Assembly (NCBI GenBank): GCA_025765615.1
Contig: JAIVFJ010000037.1
Location: 310,001-374,000, forward strand
Direction: 5' to 3'
DNA length: 64,000 nt
From: Zopfochytrium polystomum
Lineage: Eukaryota; Chytridiomycota; Chytridiomycetes; Chytridiales; Chytridiaceae
Of the stretch, positions 48,482-58,260 are shown piece by piece. A program made the translations under genes and the position numbers. Numbering within the stretch: the stretch's first letter is position 1; the number at the start of each line of letters is the position of its first letter. The notes under the pieces were generated by a model. The model was given only the letters and a program-made list of their open reading frames with translations. It had not been told where the DNA came from and ran no database searches.

Positions 48482-49333
48482 GAATTGACGGTAGCGGCTA
48501 CTTTTTTCTTTCGTTCGTGGTCTCTAACATTTCATGTCCTTCTCTCTTATCCCTCCTCGTCACTCCTTTCTTCTTTTTCTCCCATCCTTTCTCCACATCC
48601 TCCATTAGTTTCCTTTCCAACCCCCTTCATACCCCTTATCCGATAGTTTTTCTGTTTCGATCTCTTCTGCAAGCGGGCGGGTGTCGGTTTCCGGTTATAT
48701 TTGGTCTCTCGCCTCTCATTTATTGAGAACCAACTGCCTCTCTCTCTCTCTCCTATCGCCCCTAAGGGTGAACTTCTTCTGATTCTGTCATCACACGGCT
48801 CGCTTATAATCATCTTTTACAAGGAAGTTGAAGCTTTCCCCAAAGCTCTCAGTCGTTTTCCGTACCCTCCTTTGGTCTGGCGGAACCCCACGCCCCCACC
48901 CAATCCGACCCCCCAAAGAAATCGGCCTCGTTATCAGCAGTGGATGACCCCCCTCCTCCCCCAAAGACCCTTTTGTTCTTTCTTCTTGAATGTCGTCCCC
49001 GCCCTCTACCGTCAAACTTTCCTCATTCTTCATGAGTGTGTTTTCTTCGACCTTGTCCCACCCACGTCCTCTTCGGTCAGCCCTTTTTGTCGCCCACCTT
49101 GAACTTCGTGGAGGACGGTTGGGGCAACTAAAGGTCCCGATTCATACACACCCACGCACCCTCACGTTGGCTTGAAATAGTATTCTTTGCACGGGGAAGC
49201 GCTCAAGGGGTTGCTTACTTCTGGAGGAGAGCGATGCCGCTGGAAGTAGGTTGATTTGTGTTTGGTCTGCGGGAGTGCACTTTTGATAAATTGCGGTTCC
49301 TCTGAAAAAACGTCGGGCGGAAAAACAACGAAC
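48482..49333. other. Intergenic, no gene seen
   Basis: Pyrimidine-rich 3' flank of the LRR gene. No coding block with recognisable features. Confidence 0.5.
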
Positions 49334-50290
49334 TTAATCGCGACGTAAGTTATATACCACCTTATCATTCCCGGCTTCCACACCATCAATGACTGTTCCT
49401 GTGTCCTCGGCGAAGCGTTGCATGAGTTTTCCGAGTTTGGTGTCCGCAAACAAATCGGGATCGACGACACTCAACTCAGGGCTGTCGACTCGCGCTCTTG
49501 AGTCTGGGTTGGTGGTGACTTTTTCGTCGCAGATGCAACTCGAACCGTACGCGACCAGGGAGCTTTCGGGAAAAAAGCATTCCACGCCCAAATCAACATG
49601 TCGCTTGCAAAGAAATCCGTCACATCTCCATGTCTGCAGATTTGCGCAACTCTCAAGTCCTCGGCGGCCATCCTCAATTCCGGCCTTAATTTGGGGTTTT
49701 TGTGCCGGAGCCCGTGTGGTCGGTGTAGTCAAAGAAAAGCCAGCGTTTGCCCTGTCGCCAGCGTCGAGCGTGGTGGTGGGCAGCTGGGTGGGGCCGTGCG
49801 AAGACACGGAGCCGCCAATGGTGGCCGCCACGATTCGAATGTGCCGCGTGAGGGCTGCTCAAGCTGCTGCTGCTGCTCCGGGTGTTGTTGCTCCCGCTGA
49901 GTAGGCTGCTGCGCCGCCGTTTGGATGGTGGCGGCGGCGCCGAGAAGCTGGAGGGTGGGGCCGTTGGGTTGTGGGCGTCGCCGTCGCCCACGTTGGCCAT
50001 GGCGGTAGCGCACTCGCTTTGCAGCTGCGCGACGCGCTCTGCGCCTTCCTTGATGGGCGGCATCGCGCTCGAGCTTCAACTTCGCGATGCGCCCGCCGAG
50101 GTCTTCCACGCTCTGCGGGGTGGGAGCAGCGGCCTCGTCGGCGGCGGCGGGAGCGGGAGCGGAGGCTGCGTGACCTTTGTCGGCTCGCTTCTGCAGGCTC
50201 GCGAGAGCCTTGCGCAGCGGTCAAAGAAAGTCTGGCGCCCCACCGTCTTATTACACAGCAGGGACAATGGACCACGCGTACGTCAGGCAA
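49334..50290 (-). CDS. Coiled-coil hypothetical gene, frame-broken
   Basis: Minus-strand blocks: LRKALASLQKRADKG, an Ala/Pro linker, QSVEDLGGRIAKLKLERDAA. After one surplus C in GCCGCCC near 50060 follows KEGAERVAQLQSECATAMAN, so the joined product is a continuous coiled coil. Next come a Ser-rich basic stretch (PPPPSKRRRSSLL), further open blocks in two frames (AAEDLRVAQICRHGDV; PELSVVDPDLFADTKLGKLM) and a donor near 49340. The first coiled-coil block is paralogous to the gene split by the copia element (LRQALTSLQHRVDDGHAA). No catalytic domain is recognised; start and end are uncertain. Confidence 0.4.
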
Positions 50291-50299
50291 ACTCCTCTG

Positions 50300-52046
50300 A
50301 AAGCAGAAGTTGAAAGCCTTCTCCAGCGACGGTCAAAGTTCTCAATGGCGCAAAACGTTCTTCGCCGCAGCAAGCGAGCCTAAAAACGTCGAAAGTCGAG
50401 AGACAGCTCGCGCACAAAAACATTTGTGATGACACTACAGTAATATCCTAAAACTCTGAAACTTTGTGGGGCCCGGATCTCTGCCGTCCCAGCTCTGCTG
50501 TTGTGTGTGTGTGTGTGTGTGCGTGTGCGTGCAGGCCCGTTGCGGACCGACGCGAGGTTGGTAAGGCTGTGGAGATGCAGTGGAAACCCTTTTGTATTTC
50601 TTTTGTACTCATGTATTTTCAAAGTTCAAGTATCACAACAGCCAAACAACGAAACATGGACGGGGGCTGACGTTTTTTCGCTTGGGTGACTAAAGATTTT
50701 GGCGGAATGGGGCCCTCTAGAGAATAATGTCTGCATCTCTTGATGCTTGTTGTTTGAACGTAATTGTAAACTGTACTCAGGGTCAACCCCCCGTCTTCGA
50801 TGTCGGGCGACTATTCGTCCCTCGTCATTGAAAGCGACAACTTCGGAAGCGGACAGAGGAGCGTGCGCGGAGACCCCAAACGTCTTGTCGTCTTTTTATT
50901 ATTTTTTTTTCCTTGTCGCGTGAACCTTCTCACCTTGCTGAGTTCAAATCTACTATAAGCTCAGAAATCGCTCAAACGGCCCCAAAGTTCGACATTTACG
51001 CATCAGGTTCTCCACCCGGCGATGCTTCAGGAGCTGGAAAACGCCTTTGCCAATGCGTGCGTTCTGGAAGATCGGGTAGACAATGCACGGCGCCCGTTCA
51101 CGATTCTGCTCGTCGATTAAATGTACTCGGAGGTTGTGGACCACCTGAAGAAGCGGGTGTCCTGGATGCTGGTGTTTTCACCCTGCAGACCTCCCTTTCC
51201 ACAATTTTTTTTTGGTCGTTGCCCAAACGGGCCTTAATTACTAATATGGGTGATATACAGACAGTCGCTGTTGGGTCATACCTCGGTTTCGCGACTCGCT
51301 TGATACAGCTAGCCAAGTACAGAGAAGACCTAGGAGAGCCGCCGGTGCGATCGCGTTGGTTCAGCAAGAAGGCGACGCTCGGACTAGCTCCCCCAATGAG
51401 TCACTCTTGAACGACATCGATTTCATCTGCGAAAGGTTCCCGTCAAAGACCGGCAAGGCTATTGCGGAACTGAACCTGCAGCTTGCTCTGCAGCAGCTTG
51501 GTTCGTCGTCAGGTGGCCCCCCGCCGTCTTGGCTCGCCTCACAGTGGTCACGCTCATGACGTGACGGGTTGAGCGATCGTCGGGCATCGCGATCGTTGTA
51601 CTCTCCCAACCCTCATAAGCGTTGCGGATCTGAATAACCCCATCGCTGCCAAGTGACCAGATATGATTGTTTCCGTGATCCCACTTGAAGAAAAATGTGA
51701 ACGGGTTGATAAACACAGCGTTCACGTTCTCGCGGGCAACCGTGCCGTCCAATCTGACCTCTAAATTCGACTCGATCATTATATCAGTGTACCGGGCCAC
51801 TTAAAAAGGGTGAAATGTGCGATCCATCGCAAGCTGGTGAGGAAGGGAAAGAAGCAAATTGGTACTTTTGCCTATTTTTTAACTGTGCATAACTTTATAC
51901 GGACTTGCCTCTGCAGTGTACCGGAGGTGCGCCTCTGCTAATTTCAACTGACGTTTCAGCGTGGCGTGGTCATCATTCTATTACGTAGGGAAGGGGGGCC
52001 GGGGGGGAGCGGAACTGAGCGGTCGGAGCCGAAAGGCATGTCCAGC
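50300..52046. other. Weak, conflicting coding signal on both strands
   Basis: Plus strand: a block near 50975-51120 (MLQELENAFANACVLEDRVD, RRPFTILLVD, then TAA, then YSEVVDHLKKRVSWML in the same frame) and one near 51380-51510 (NDIDFICERFPSKTGKAIAE). Minus strand: 51779-51459 starts at ATG with VNAVFINPFTFFFKWDHGNN and reads well to about 51540. These could be relics of several genes. A (GT)n run lies at about 50502-50530. No family is recognised. Confidence 0.25.
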
Positions 52047-52187
52047 TCACAACCTCACCTCCCGATTCGTACTTGACTGTTCCATGCTCTGTGGGGTGGG
52101 ATCAGCGGCTTCGGCGGCGGCGGCTGCGTGGCCGTCGTCGACTCGGTGCTGCAGGCTTGTGAGAGCCTGGCGCAGCGAGGCGCTCTC

Positions 52188-52436
52188 TGTTGAGGGCGAT
52201 CTAGGCGCCCTGCACAGTGATTGGGGATGAAGAAGTTCCCATATATTGTAAGGATGTGCTTGGGAAGGTGCAACACGATCAAGGCATACCTGCACAGTGA
52301 TTGGGGATGAAGAAGTTCCCATGATCACTGAATGTAAACAAGAACTGATTATAAAGGACCTCGGAGAATAGGGAGAAAAAGAAGAAGTAGAAGGAAATTG
52401 GCAAAAGAAGGGGCTGTGCATTATTTCTTCTCAACA
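52188..52436 (-). repeat. Copia 3' LTR (249 bp)
   Basis: TGTTGAG...CTCAACA termini. It contains a 34-bp direct repeat (52209-52242 and 52289-52322, starting CCTGCACAGTGATT) 80 bp apart. The last codons and stop of gag-pol lie in this LTR. Confidence 0.97.
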
Positions 52437-55400
52437 TTCCCATCCACAGGTCCCTTCTTGAGCCCCATGAACGGGACAAGTGTTTGGAACCGGGCAACAG
52501 GAAGGGGCTTTGTCAGAATGTCTGCTATCATGTTTTCGCCAGCAACGTGCGCAACATCTAGAGTTTTGGCAGTGACGTGTTCTCGAATGAAATGGTGGCG
52601 GATATCGATGTGTTTAATCTGATCAGTCATCTTTTGGCTTTTGGCGACGGAAATGCAACTTGTGTTGTCCTCAAAAATGATGGAAGGGTTTGCTTGAGGG
52701 TGACCGAGATCAGAGAGAAGCTGGCGAAGCCAGACTACTTCCTGTGCAGTCGAGGCCAACGCCATGTATTCTGCTTCGAGAGTCGACAATGCAACGGTTT
52801 TCTGAACCTGACTCTTCCATGAAACAGCCGCTCCAGCAATTGTCGTTATGTACCCAGTGGTGGAACGACGATCGCGACGGGTACCACCGAAATCAGCATC
52901 GGAGTAGTTGATGAGCTTGCGGCCGTCGAGTTCGTCAAGTGCTGGGCCATTATATTCCGTTCGCCCAAAAGCGCTGAGGGTGGACTGACCAGCAGTGTAG
53001 ACAAGACCAAGTTGAGACGTGCCCTTGAGATATCGAAGGACGCGCTTGGCTGCAGACCAGTCGTGCAAGGTTGGGGACTGAAGTTGACGACAGAGGCGTC
53101 CAACTGCCATGGCTATGTCTGGACGCGTGGCGAGTGAAATGTACAGAAGGCAACCAACCAGTGCATCGTAAGGTTCAGAGGTGACAGGGATGGTAGCAGC
53201 GGGGTCAGGTCGTTCAGCAAGGTACGAGGGTGTCATTGGAGAGCCAACAGGGCGGCAAGACGACATGCCAAAGCGGGAGAGGACAGCATTGATGTAGCCA
53301 GATTGATGGATTGTGATGGAGGATGAACCCTGTGCAACCTCCATCCCAATGCAGTAGCGAAGTTCGCCGAGGTCTTTCATGCGGAAGCGACGGTGGAGGG
53401 CATCCTTGACAGAGGTGATGGTCTGATCATCGGAGCCGGCAATGATCAGGTCGTCAACATAGACAGTGATGTATGCTGTTGAGGAAGGAGTTGAATGGAC
53501 GTAGACACATGGATCAGCGGCGCTGACAACAAAGCCGGCAGATAGAAGATACGCGTCAAGGGTCTTGTTCCAGAGGTGCGGAGCCTGTTTAAGGCCGTAC
53601 AGGGCGCGTTTGAGACGAAGAACATGCCCAGGACGACCTGGGTCGACGTGGCCCTCAGGCTGCTCGATGTATATTGCGCGGTCAATGGGGGCGTAGAGGA
53701 AGGCAGTCGTGACGTCCATCTGATGCACCATCATGCCAGCTTGGGCAGCAAGAGCAAGAACTGTGCGGACACTGGAGAGCTTGGCGGTTGGGGCATATGT
53801 CTCATCAAAGTGGACTCCTGCAATCTGAGTGAAGCCTTTGGCGACAAAGCGCGATTTAAAGCGGAGAGGGTTACCATTGGCGTCTGTCTTGATGCGAAAT
53901 ACCCAGCGAGATGGTAGGACAAGAACGTCAGCAGGCCGCGACACCAAATCCCAGACTTCGTTCTCTGCGCAGGAAGAGAGCTCCTCATCACGAGAGCGAC
54001 GCCACTGGAGAGCCTCAGGAGACCGCTCACACTCAGCCGCAGTGTTGGGGGTGGCAAACTGAAGGGGAACGGGGGCGCTGACAACGCGGACAGAGTCGCG
54101 ATAGCGAGTGGGTACTCCAGCGGCACGAGGAGGATTCCGACGAGGGGGAACAGGGGGAAGCGGAGCGGCAGCAGGCGGTTGGTGTACGGAGGGGCGCAGA
54201 GAGGGAGCGAGAGGAGGGGAGCGCGTGAGAATGGGAGGATGCGGAAGCAAAGGATGGGGTGGAAGGAGGGGGCGGTGAGCGGGGGTGGGAGTAGAAGGAA
54301 TTGCAAGAGGAAGGGAAGTCGGGAGAAAGGGGGGATTTGGAAGGAAGTAGGAGGAAGGTGGCAGGGTGAGCAGGTCGAGAAATGGATTGGTAGCTTCGGT
54401 GGGAATGGGGATGGAGGTAGGGGAGATGGAAGATGGCACGGCTAGGACAGGGTGAGGCGGAGTAGGGGCGAGAGACATGGGAGGTGTGGAGGGAGCGGGA
54501 GGCGGGGGAGGAAGAGAATCGTTGTCGTCAAGCAAGAGGGGTGATGTCATGGAACCAGGATGGGAAGGCGGAGCGGAAGGAGGGGCCGAAGGCAACTCGT
54601 TGGAGAAAAGAGCCTGCAGCTCATCCACCAACGGTGGTGAGAGACGAGAGTCGTGAAGATCAAAGACGTCGTCCCAAAAAACCACATTTCTGGAGATGAT
54701 GGTGCGACCGGCGGTATCCCGTAGCCGGTAGGCCTTGGAGTGCTCATCATAGCCAATGAGCCGACATTTGACAGCCTTTGGGTGGAGCTTGGATGCACGG
54801 TCGTCACGGGGCACCACAGCAAAGGCGACACAGCCCCAGGGATGGAGAAAGGAGATGTCAGTGGGACGACCAGTGAGCCTTTCGAGAGGGGACTTTCCGT
54901 CCGAGTCTGGCAGACGATTGTGGAGATAGATTGCTGTGAGGAACGCATCGCCCCAGAAAGCGAGAGGGGCACGAGCGTGATGGAGCATGGAGAGGGCACG
55001 TTCAGCAAGTGTGCGATTCATGCGCTCGGCCACGCCATTTTGGCCATGCGAGGAGGCCCCAGGGGCCGCCAGCTGATGAACGACGCCGGAGGATTGAAGA
55101 AACGATGTAACGACACCGCCCATGTACTCACTGCCGCGGTCAGATCGAAAAATAAGCAAACGACGAGAGGTAAGGTTGCTGAGATAGGATGTGAACGACT
55201 GCAGGAGTGGAAGTGTTGTCGAAGAGGAGAGTGCCTTGCGAAGATGACCGGAAACAAAGTTGGTGGCATCATCAATAAAGAGTGTGACAGAGGTAGAGCC
55301 CCCAAAAGTCGGCTGCTTGCAAACGAAAGAGTCCGAGTGGACGAGGTCGAGGGGCATCAAGGCACGGGAGCCAACAGGGGGAAGGCGAACATTGTGACCT

Positions 55401-57367
55401 TTCCCAAGGAGGCAGCCCTCACAGCGGCCATCCCAGGTAGAGGTGCGAACCTTGAAGCGCCGAGCAACCTGAGTAAGGACAGGCCGCCCTGGGTGGCCAA
55501 GAATATGGTGAAGGTGGGAGGCAGTGAGAGGGGGACGGGGACGAGCGAGACTTAGCACTTGCTCACGAAGGAGGGCGGCTCGATCGGTGACAGAGGCGAG
55601 ATGGCAGTTGAGAGACCAGAGACGGGAATGACGAGAGCCAAAGCCAACGACCGTGCCAGCGGAGCAAAGGGTAAGGGAGGTCCGACTGAAGGTGAGGTCA
55701 AAACCGGACGAGGTAAGACGATCAACGGAGAGAAGATTTCCCCGCAAGGATGGAGCATAGTAGGCTTCTCGAAGGACAAGAAGAGTTGACGAACCATTTG
55801 GCTGCAGAAGGCGGAGAGGGAGGCGTCCTTGAAGGGTGCAGCACAGCGGGGAGCCGTCTGCTTGATCAAGCTGAAGCGTCGATGGCTTGGGGTCAAGAAG
55901 CATGGATGGGGAGCTGACGAGATGTTGTGTGCAACCGGAGTCAACAAGAAAGAGAGAAGCGCAGCCAGAAGATGGAAGGGCCAAACAGAAGTCCCGGGGC
56001 AGACGCGGCGCAAGGAGGAGAAAACCAACGGTGAATGAGAGGAGCCGGCAGAGGAGAGTCCACCACCACGTCAGCCAGAGGACCGATTCAGCGAAGATGG
56101 AAGGACGTGATCTCTGTCGTCGGAGTCGGCGAATGATGGCACGGCATGGAGGGCGGCGGAAACCACAGCGAGAGTCGTCAGATAGGATACGGTATGCCGA
56201 GAGAGAAAGGGAATGTACACCATGACTAGGCGCGAGTGAACCAATGGACAATACGCAGTTTGATTCAGTGTATTGAAGAGAATCAACAGAGTCAACCAAA
56301 GTCACACCAGACACAGCAAGACGAACACTCTCTGGGGCATAAGAACGAGACTTGCATGGCCGAGAGGGCGAGTGGAATGCACCACACTTGGCACACGATC
56401 CCCAACATTGGGTTACGTCATGAGTGTGCATGGATCGAGTGCGGCCTGCCCTCTGGCAAGTGGTGCAGAGACGAGAAGTGGAGGGGGAGGAGACTGGTGG
56501 CGGCAGAGGGATTTTGGGAGTACGAAGGACAAGGGCGATCTCAGCAATGTCCTGTTCCCGGGCAATCTTAGCCCGAATGAGTTGGAGAAGCTCGTCGCTT
56601 TTCTTGCCTGATCCGTAATAGAGGTCCTTGAAGCTTTCCCAGGCAGGAAGCTTCGGGAGGCAGCCAAGGAGAAGTTCACCCACGACGTAGTCGGGAAGAG
56701 GCTGACCAGAGTTGCGAAGAAAAGCTTGTCCCTCAACGAGCCGGTCGATGGCAGAGGGAAGCTCAGACAATTCGGAGGTGTGCATTTGATACATGGATTC
56801 GCGAGTTTTCGCCAGTCGAAAAGCGGGGATGCCACCGTAGGTGGTCTTGAGAGTGGACCAGACGACTGCAGCGGTTTTGATGTCTTTGACAGTGCGGTGG
56901 GCGGCGGGGCCGAGGGCCGAGAAGATGACTTTCTTGGCCTTCGCGTTTGACTGGCGAAACTTGACTTGTCGTTCTGCAGTGAGCGCGACGGCGGCCGTCA
57001 CTTCTGTCCCATCGTCGTCAAGAAGGGCGGCTGGGTACTCGTTGTGATACGTGGCAGCATTGGTTACGATCGCAGGATCCTCGAGAATGTCGAATTCATT
57101 GAGGAGAACGCTTGTCCACTGATCGAAGGAGACTGTCTCTTTAGCGAGTTCGCCATGCCAGATAGGAAGGGAGGCCCCATCGCGAGCAGGAGCAGATGTG
57201 GCCATGGCGTCCAAGGAGAAGGAGTGAGGGATAGTGGGGGAGTCTGGTGGGGAGGCTGGAAGTAGAGCTAAGGAAGGGGAAAGGGGAGAAGAAGGATCGA
57301 TGGAGAGAGATCCAGACGGGGATGGAGGAAGAGGAACGAGACGCGGGGAGATCGGGCGGGCGGTCAC
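52421..57367 (-). CDS. Copia Gag-Pol polyprotein
   Basis: 1,648 residues, a single open frame. Gag: UBN2-like region (VWSTLKTTYGGIP, LLLGCLPKLPAW, about 165-255), then Cys/His-rich CTTCQRAGRTRSMHTHDVTQ. Protease: FLVDSGCTQHLV. Integrase: HHCC (HHILGH...CEGCLLGKGH), then LFIDDATNF, RSDRGSEYMGG and NGVAERMNRTL. Reverse transcriptase: WVFRIKTDANG, GVHFDETYAPTAK, HQMDVTTAFLYA, LYGLKQAPHLWN and ITVYVDDLI. RNase H: YSDADFGG, STLEAEYMAL, DNTSCISVA and HIDIRHHFIRE. All catalytic residues I can check are present. The C-terminus VEKK and the stop fall inside the 3' LTR. The ATG at 57367 is the first in frame. Confidence 0.96.
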   Translation of the reverse strand: MTARPISPRLVPLPPSPSGSLSIDPSSPLSPSLALLPASPPDSPTIPHSFSLDAMATSAPARDGASLPIWHGELAKETVSFDQWTSVLLNEFDILEDPAIVTNAATYHNEYPAALLDDDGTEVTAAVALTAERQVKFRQSNAKAKKVIFSALGPAAHRTVKDIKTAAVVWSTLKTTYGGIPAFRLAKTRESMYQMHTSELSELPSAIDRLVEGQAFLRNSGQPLPDYVVGELLLGCLPKLPAWESFKDLYYGSGKKSDELLQLIRAKIAREQDIAEIALVLRTPKIPLPPPVSSPSTSRLCTTCQRAGRTRSMHTHDVTQCWGSCAKCGAFHSPSRPCKSRSYAPESVRLAVSGVTLVDSVDSLQYTESNCVLSIGSLAPSHGVHSLSLSAYRILSDDSRCGFRRPPCRAIIRRLRRQRSRPSIFAESVLWLTWWWTLLCRLLSFTVGFLLLAPRLPRDFCLALPSSGCASLFLVDSGCTQHLVSSPSMLLDPKPSTLQLDQADGSPLCCTLQGRLPLRLLQPNGSSTLLVLREAYYAPSLRGNLLSVDRLTSSGFDLTFSRTSLTLCSAGTVVGFGSRHSRLWSLNCHLASVTDRAALLREQVLSLARPRPPLTASHLHHILGHPGRPVLTQVARRFKVRTSTWDGRCEGCLLGKGHNVRLPPVGSRALMPLDLVHSDSFVCKQPTFGGSTSVTLFIDDATNFVSGHLRKALSSSTTLPLLQSFTSYLSNLTSRRLLIFRSDRGSEYMGGVVTSFLQSSGVVHQLAAPGASSHGQNGVAERMNRTLAERALSMLHHARAPLAFWGDAFLTAIYLHNRLPDSDGKSPLERLTGRPTDISFLHPWGCVAFAVVPRDDRASKLHPKAVKCRLIGYDEHSKAYRLRDTAGRTIISRNVVFWDDVFDLHDSRLSPPLVDELQALFSNELPSAPPSAPPSHPGSMTSPLLLDDNDSLPPPPPAPSTPPMSLAPTPPHPVLAVPSSISPTSIPIPTEATNPFLDLLTLPPSSYFLPNPPFLPTSLPLAIPSTPTPAHRPLLPPHPLLPHPPILTRSPPLAPSLRPSVHQPPAAAPLPPVPPRRNPPRAAGVPTRYRDSVRVVSAPVPLQFATPNTAAECERSPEALQWRRSRDEELSSCAENEVWDLVSRPADVLVLPSRWVFRIKTDANGNPLRFKSRFVAKGFTQIAGVHFDETYAPTAKLSSVRTVLALAAQAGMMVHQMDVTTAFLYAPIDRAIYIEQPEGHVDPGRPGHVLRLKRALYGLKQAPHLWNKTLDAYLLSAGFVVSAADPCVYVHSTPSSTAYITVYVDDLIIAGSDDQTITSVKDALHRRFRMKDLGELRYCIGMEVAQGSSSITIHQSGYINAVLSRFGMSSCRPVGSPMTPSYLAERPDPAATIPVTSEPYDALVGCLLYISLATRPDIAMAVGRLCRQLQSPTLHDWSAAKRVLRYLKGTSQLGLVYTAGQSTLSAFGRTEYNGPALDELDGRKLINYSDADFGGTRRDRRSTTGYITTIAGAAVSWKSQVQKTVALSTLEAEYMALASTAQEVVWLRQLLSDLGHPQANPSIIFEDNTSCISVAKSQKMTDQIKHIDIRHHFIREHVTAKTLDVAHVAGENMIADILTKPLPVARFQTLVPFMGLKKGPVDGNVEKK

Positions 57368-57426
57368 GATGGCGGTGGGACCAACGAGGGGTGGTCAACC
57401 TGCGGGACAGTAATGATTGAAGCCTT

Positions 57427-57439
57427 GGGCTCGTAACCC
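57427..57439 (-). other. Candidate copia primer-binding site (tRNA half-molecule type)
   Basis: Directly inside the 5' LTR the element strand reads GGGTTACGAGCCC. Its complement, GGGCTCGTAACCC, equals the anticodon stem-loop of fungal initiator tRNA-Met (GGGCTCATAACCC) except for one base. It does not start with TGG, so it does not match a tRNA 3' CCA end. Copia-type elements are known to prime from a 5' half of initiator tRNA-Met. Confidence 0.6.
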
Positions 57440-57688
57440 TGTTGAGGGCGATCTAGGCGCCCTGCACAGTGATTGGGGATGAAGAAGTTCCCATATATTG
57501 TAAGGATGTGCTTGGGAAGGTGCAACACGATCAAGGCATACCTGCACAGTGATTGGGGATGAAGAAGTTCCCATGATCACTGAATGTAAACAAGAACTGA
57601 TTATAAAGGACCTCGGAGAATAGGGAGAAAAAGAAGAAGTAGAAGGAAATTGGCAAAAGAAGGGGCTGTGCATTATTTCTTCTCAACA
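57440..57688 (-). repeat. Copia 5' LTR (249 bp)
   Basis: Same sequence as the 3' LTR, including the internal 34-bp duplication. On the element's strand it should carry the promoter. Confidence 0.97.
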
Positions 57689-57920
57689 CTCTCGCCCATG
57701 AGTCGTCGCGTGTCGCCATTGCCCTCCTGCAATTGGTGGACCTCCAAATTTTCTTTGCGGGGGTTGAGCTGTGGCCCTCGAACTTTGGGTCTTGTGGAGT
57801 TCCTCGCTGGCTCCGTTTCGATTGCCAGTAGTGAAGTGGCTCCCTTTTTTTGTTCTAACCTGTGGTCCACCGATTCTCCACCGTCAATTTTAAACCGTCG
57901 CCACCCTCCAACAAGAGAAC

Positions 57921-57927
<7 letters not shown>

Positions 57928-57962
<35 letters not shown>

Positions 57963-57988
57963 TGTGTGTGTGTGTGTGTGTGTGTAGA
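57928..57988 (+). repeat. (GA)n(GT)n microsatellite
   Basis: About 16 GA units run into about 14 GT units, 270 bp upstream of the second LRR gene. CT-rich and CAG-repeat sequence (58106-58126) follows in the presumed 5' UTR. Confidence 0.95.
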
Positions 57989-58260
57989 TTGCAAGTTCAA
58001 ATTTTGGCTTTCTCTCTCTCTCTCTTTCTCTTTCCATTCCGCCTCCCTCCGCTCTTTCTCGGAACTCCCCCCGCGTCGGCGGCGTGCGCACGCGCAGCCA
58101 CGGAGCAGCAGCAGCAGCAGCAGCGCCAAGAGCAAGAGCACACTTCTCGGATACACTCGAGAGCACTTCAAGTCGGTTTTTCTATTATTATTGTTATCGT
58201 TGTTATCGCGCGTCGTGAGCTCTTCTTGCACGCACACTGTATTATTCGTATTCTTGCACG

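Larger units (their letters stand above)
52188..57688 (-). mobile_element. Intact Ty1/copia LTR retrotransposon
   Basis: A 5,501-bp element on the minus strand, flanked by the 5-bp duplication CTCTC (52183-52187 and 57689-57693). The two 249-bp LTRs (57440-57688 as 5' LTR, 52188-52436 as 3' LTR) appear identical base for base on reading, begin TGTTGAG and end CTCAACA. One uninterrupted gag-pol ORF lies between. A primer-binding site adjoins the 5' LTR, and a purine-rich tract (CTGTGGATGGGAA) directly precedes the 3' LTR. Identical LTRs mean a very recent insertion. Confidence 0.97.
52047..57870 (-). pseudogene. Coiled-coil gene split by the copia insertion
   Basis: Minus-strand coding from about 57870 to 57689 (TRPKVRGPQLNPRKENLEV through GDTRRLMGES) continues in the same frame, once the element and one CTCTC are removed, at 52187-52047 (ASLRQALTSLQHRVDDGH, PTPQSMEQ) to TGA. 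The second part is paralogous to the gene at 49.3-50.3 kb. The insertion falls inside the reading frame after the MGES residues; readthrough into the LTR adds only three codons (VEKK, then stop). Either this allele is interrupted or the exon was already dispensable. The upstream start is not visible. Confidence 0.6.
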
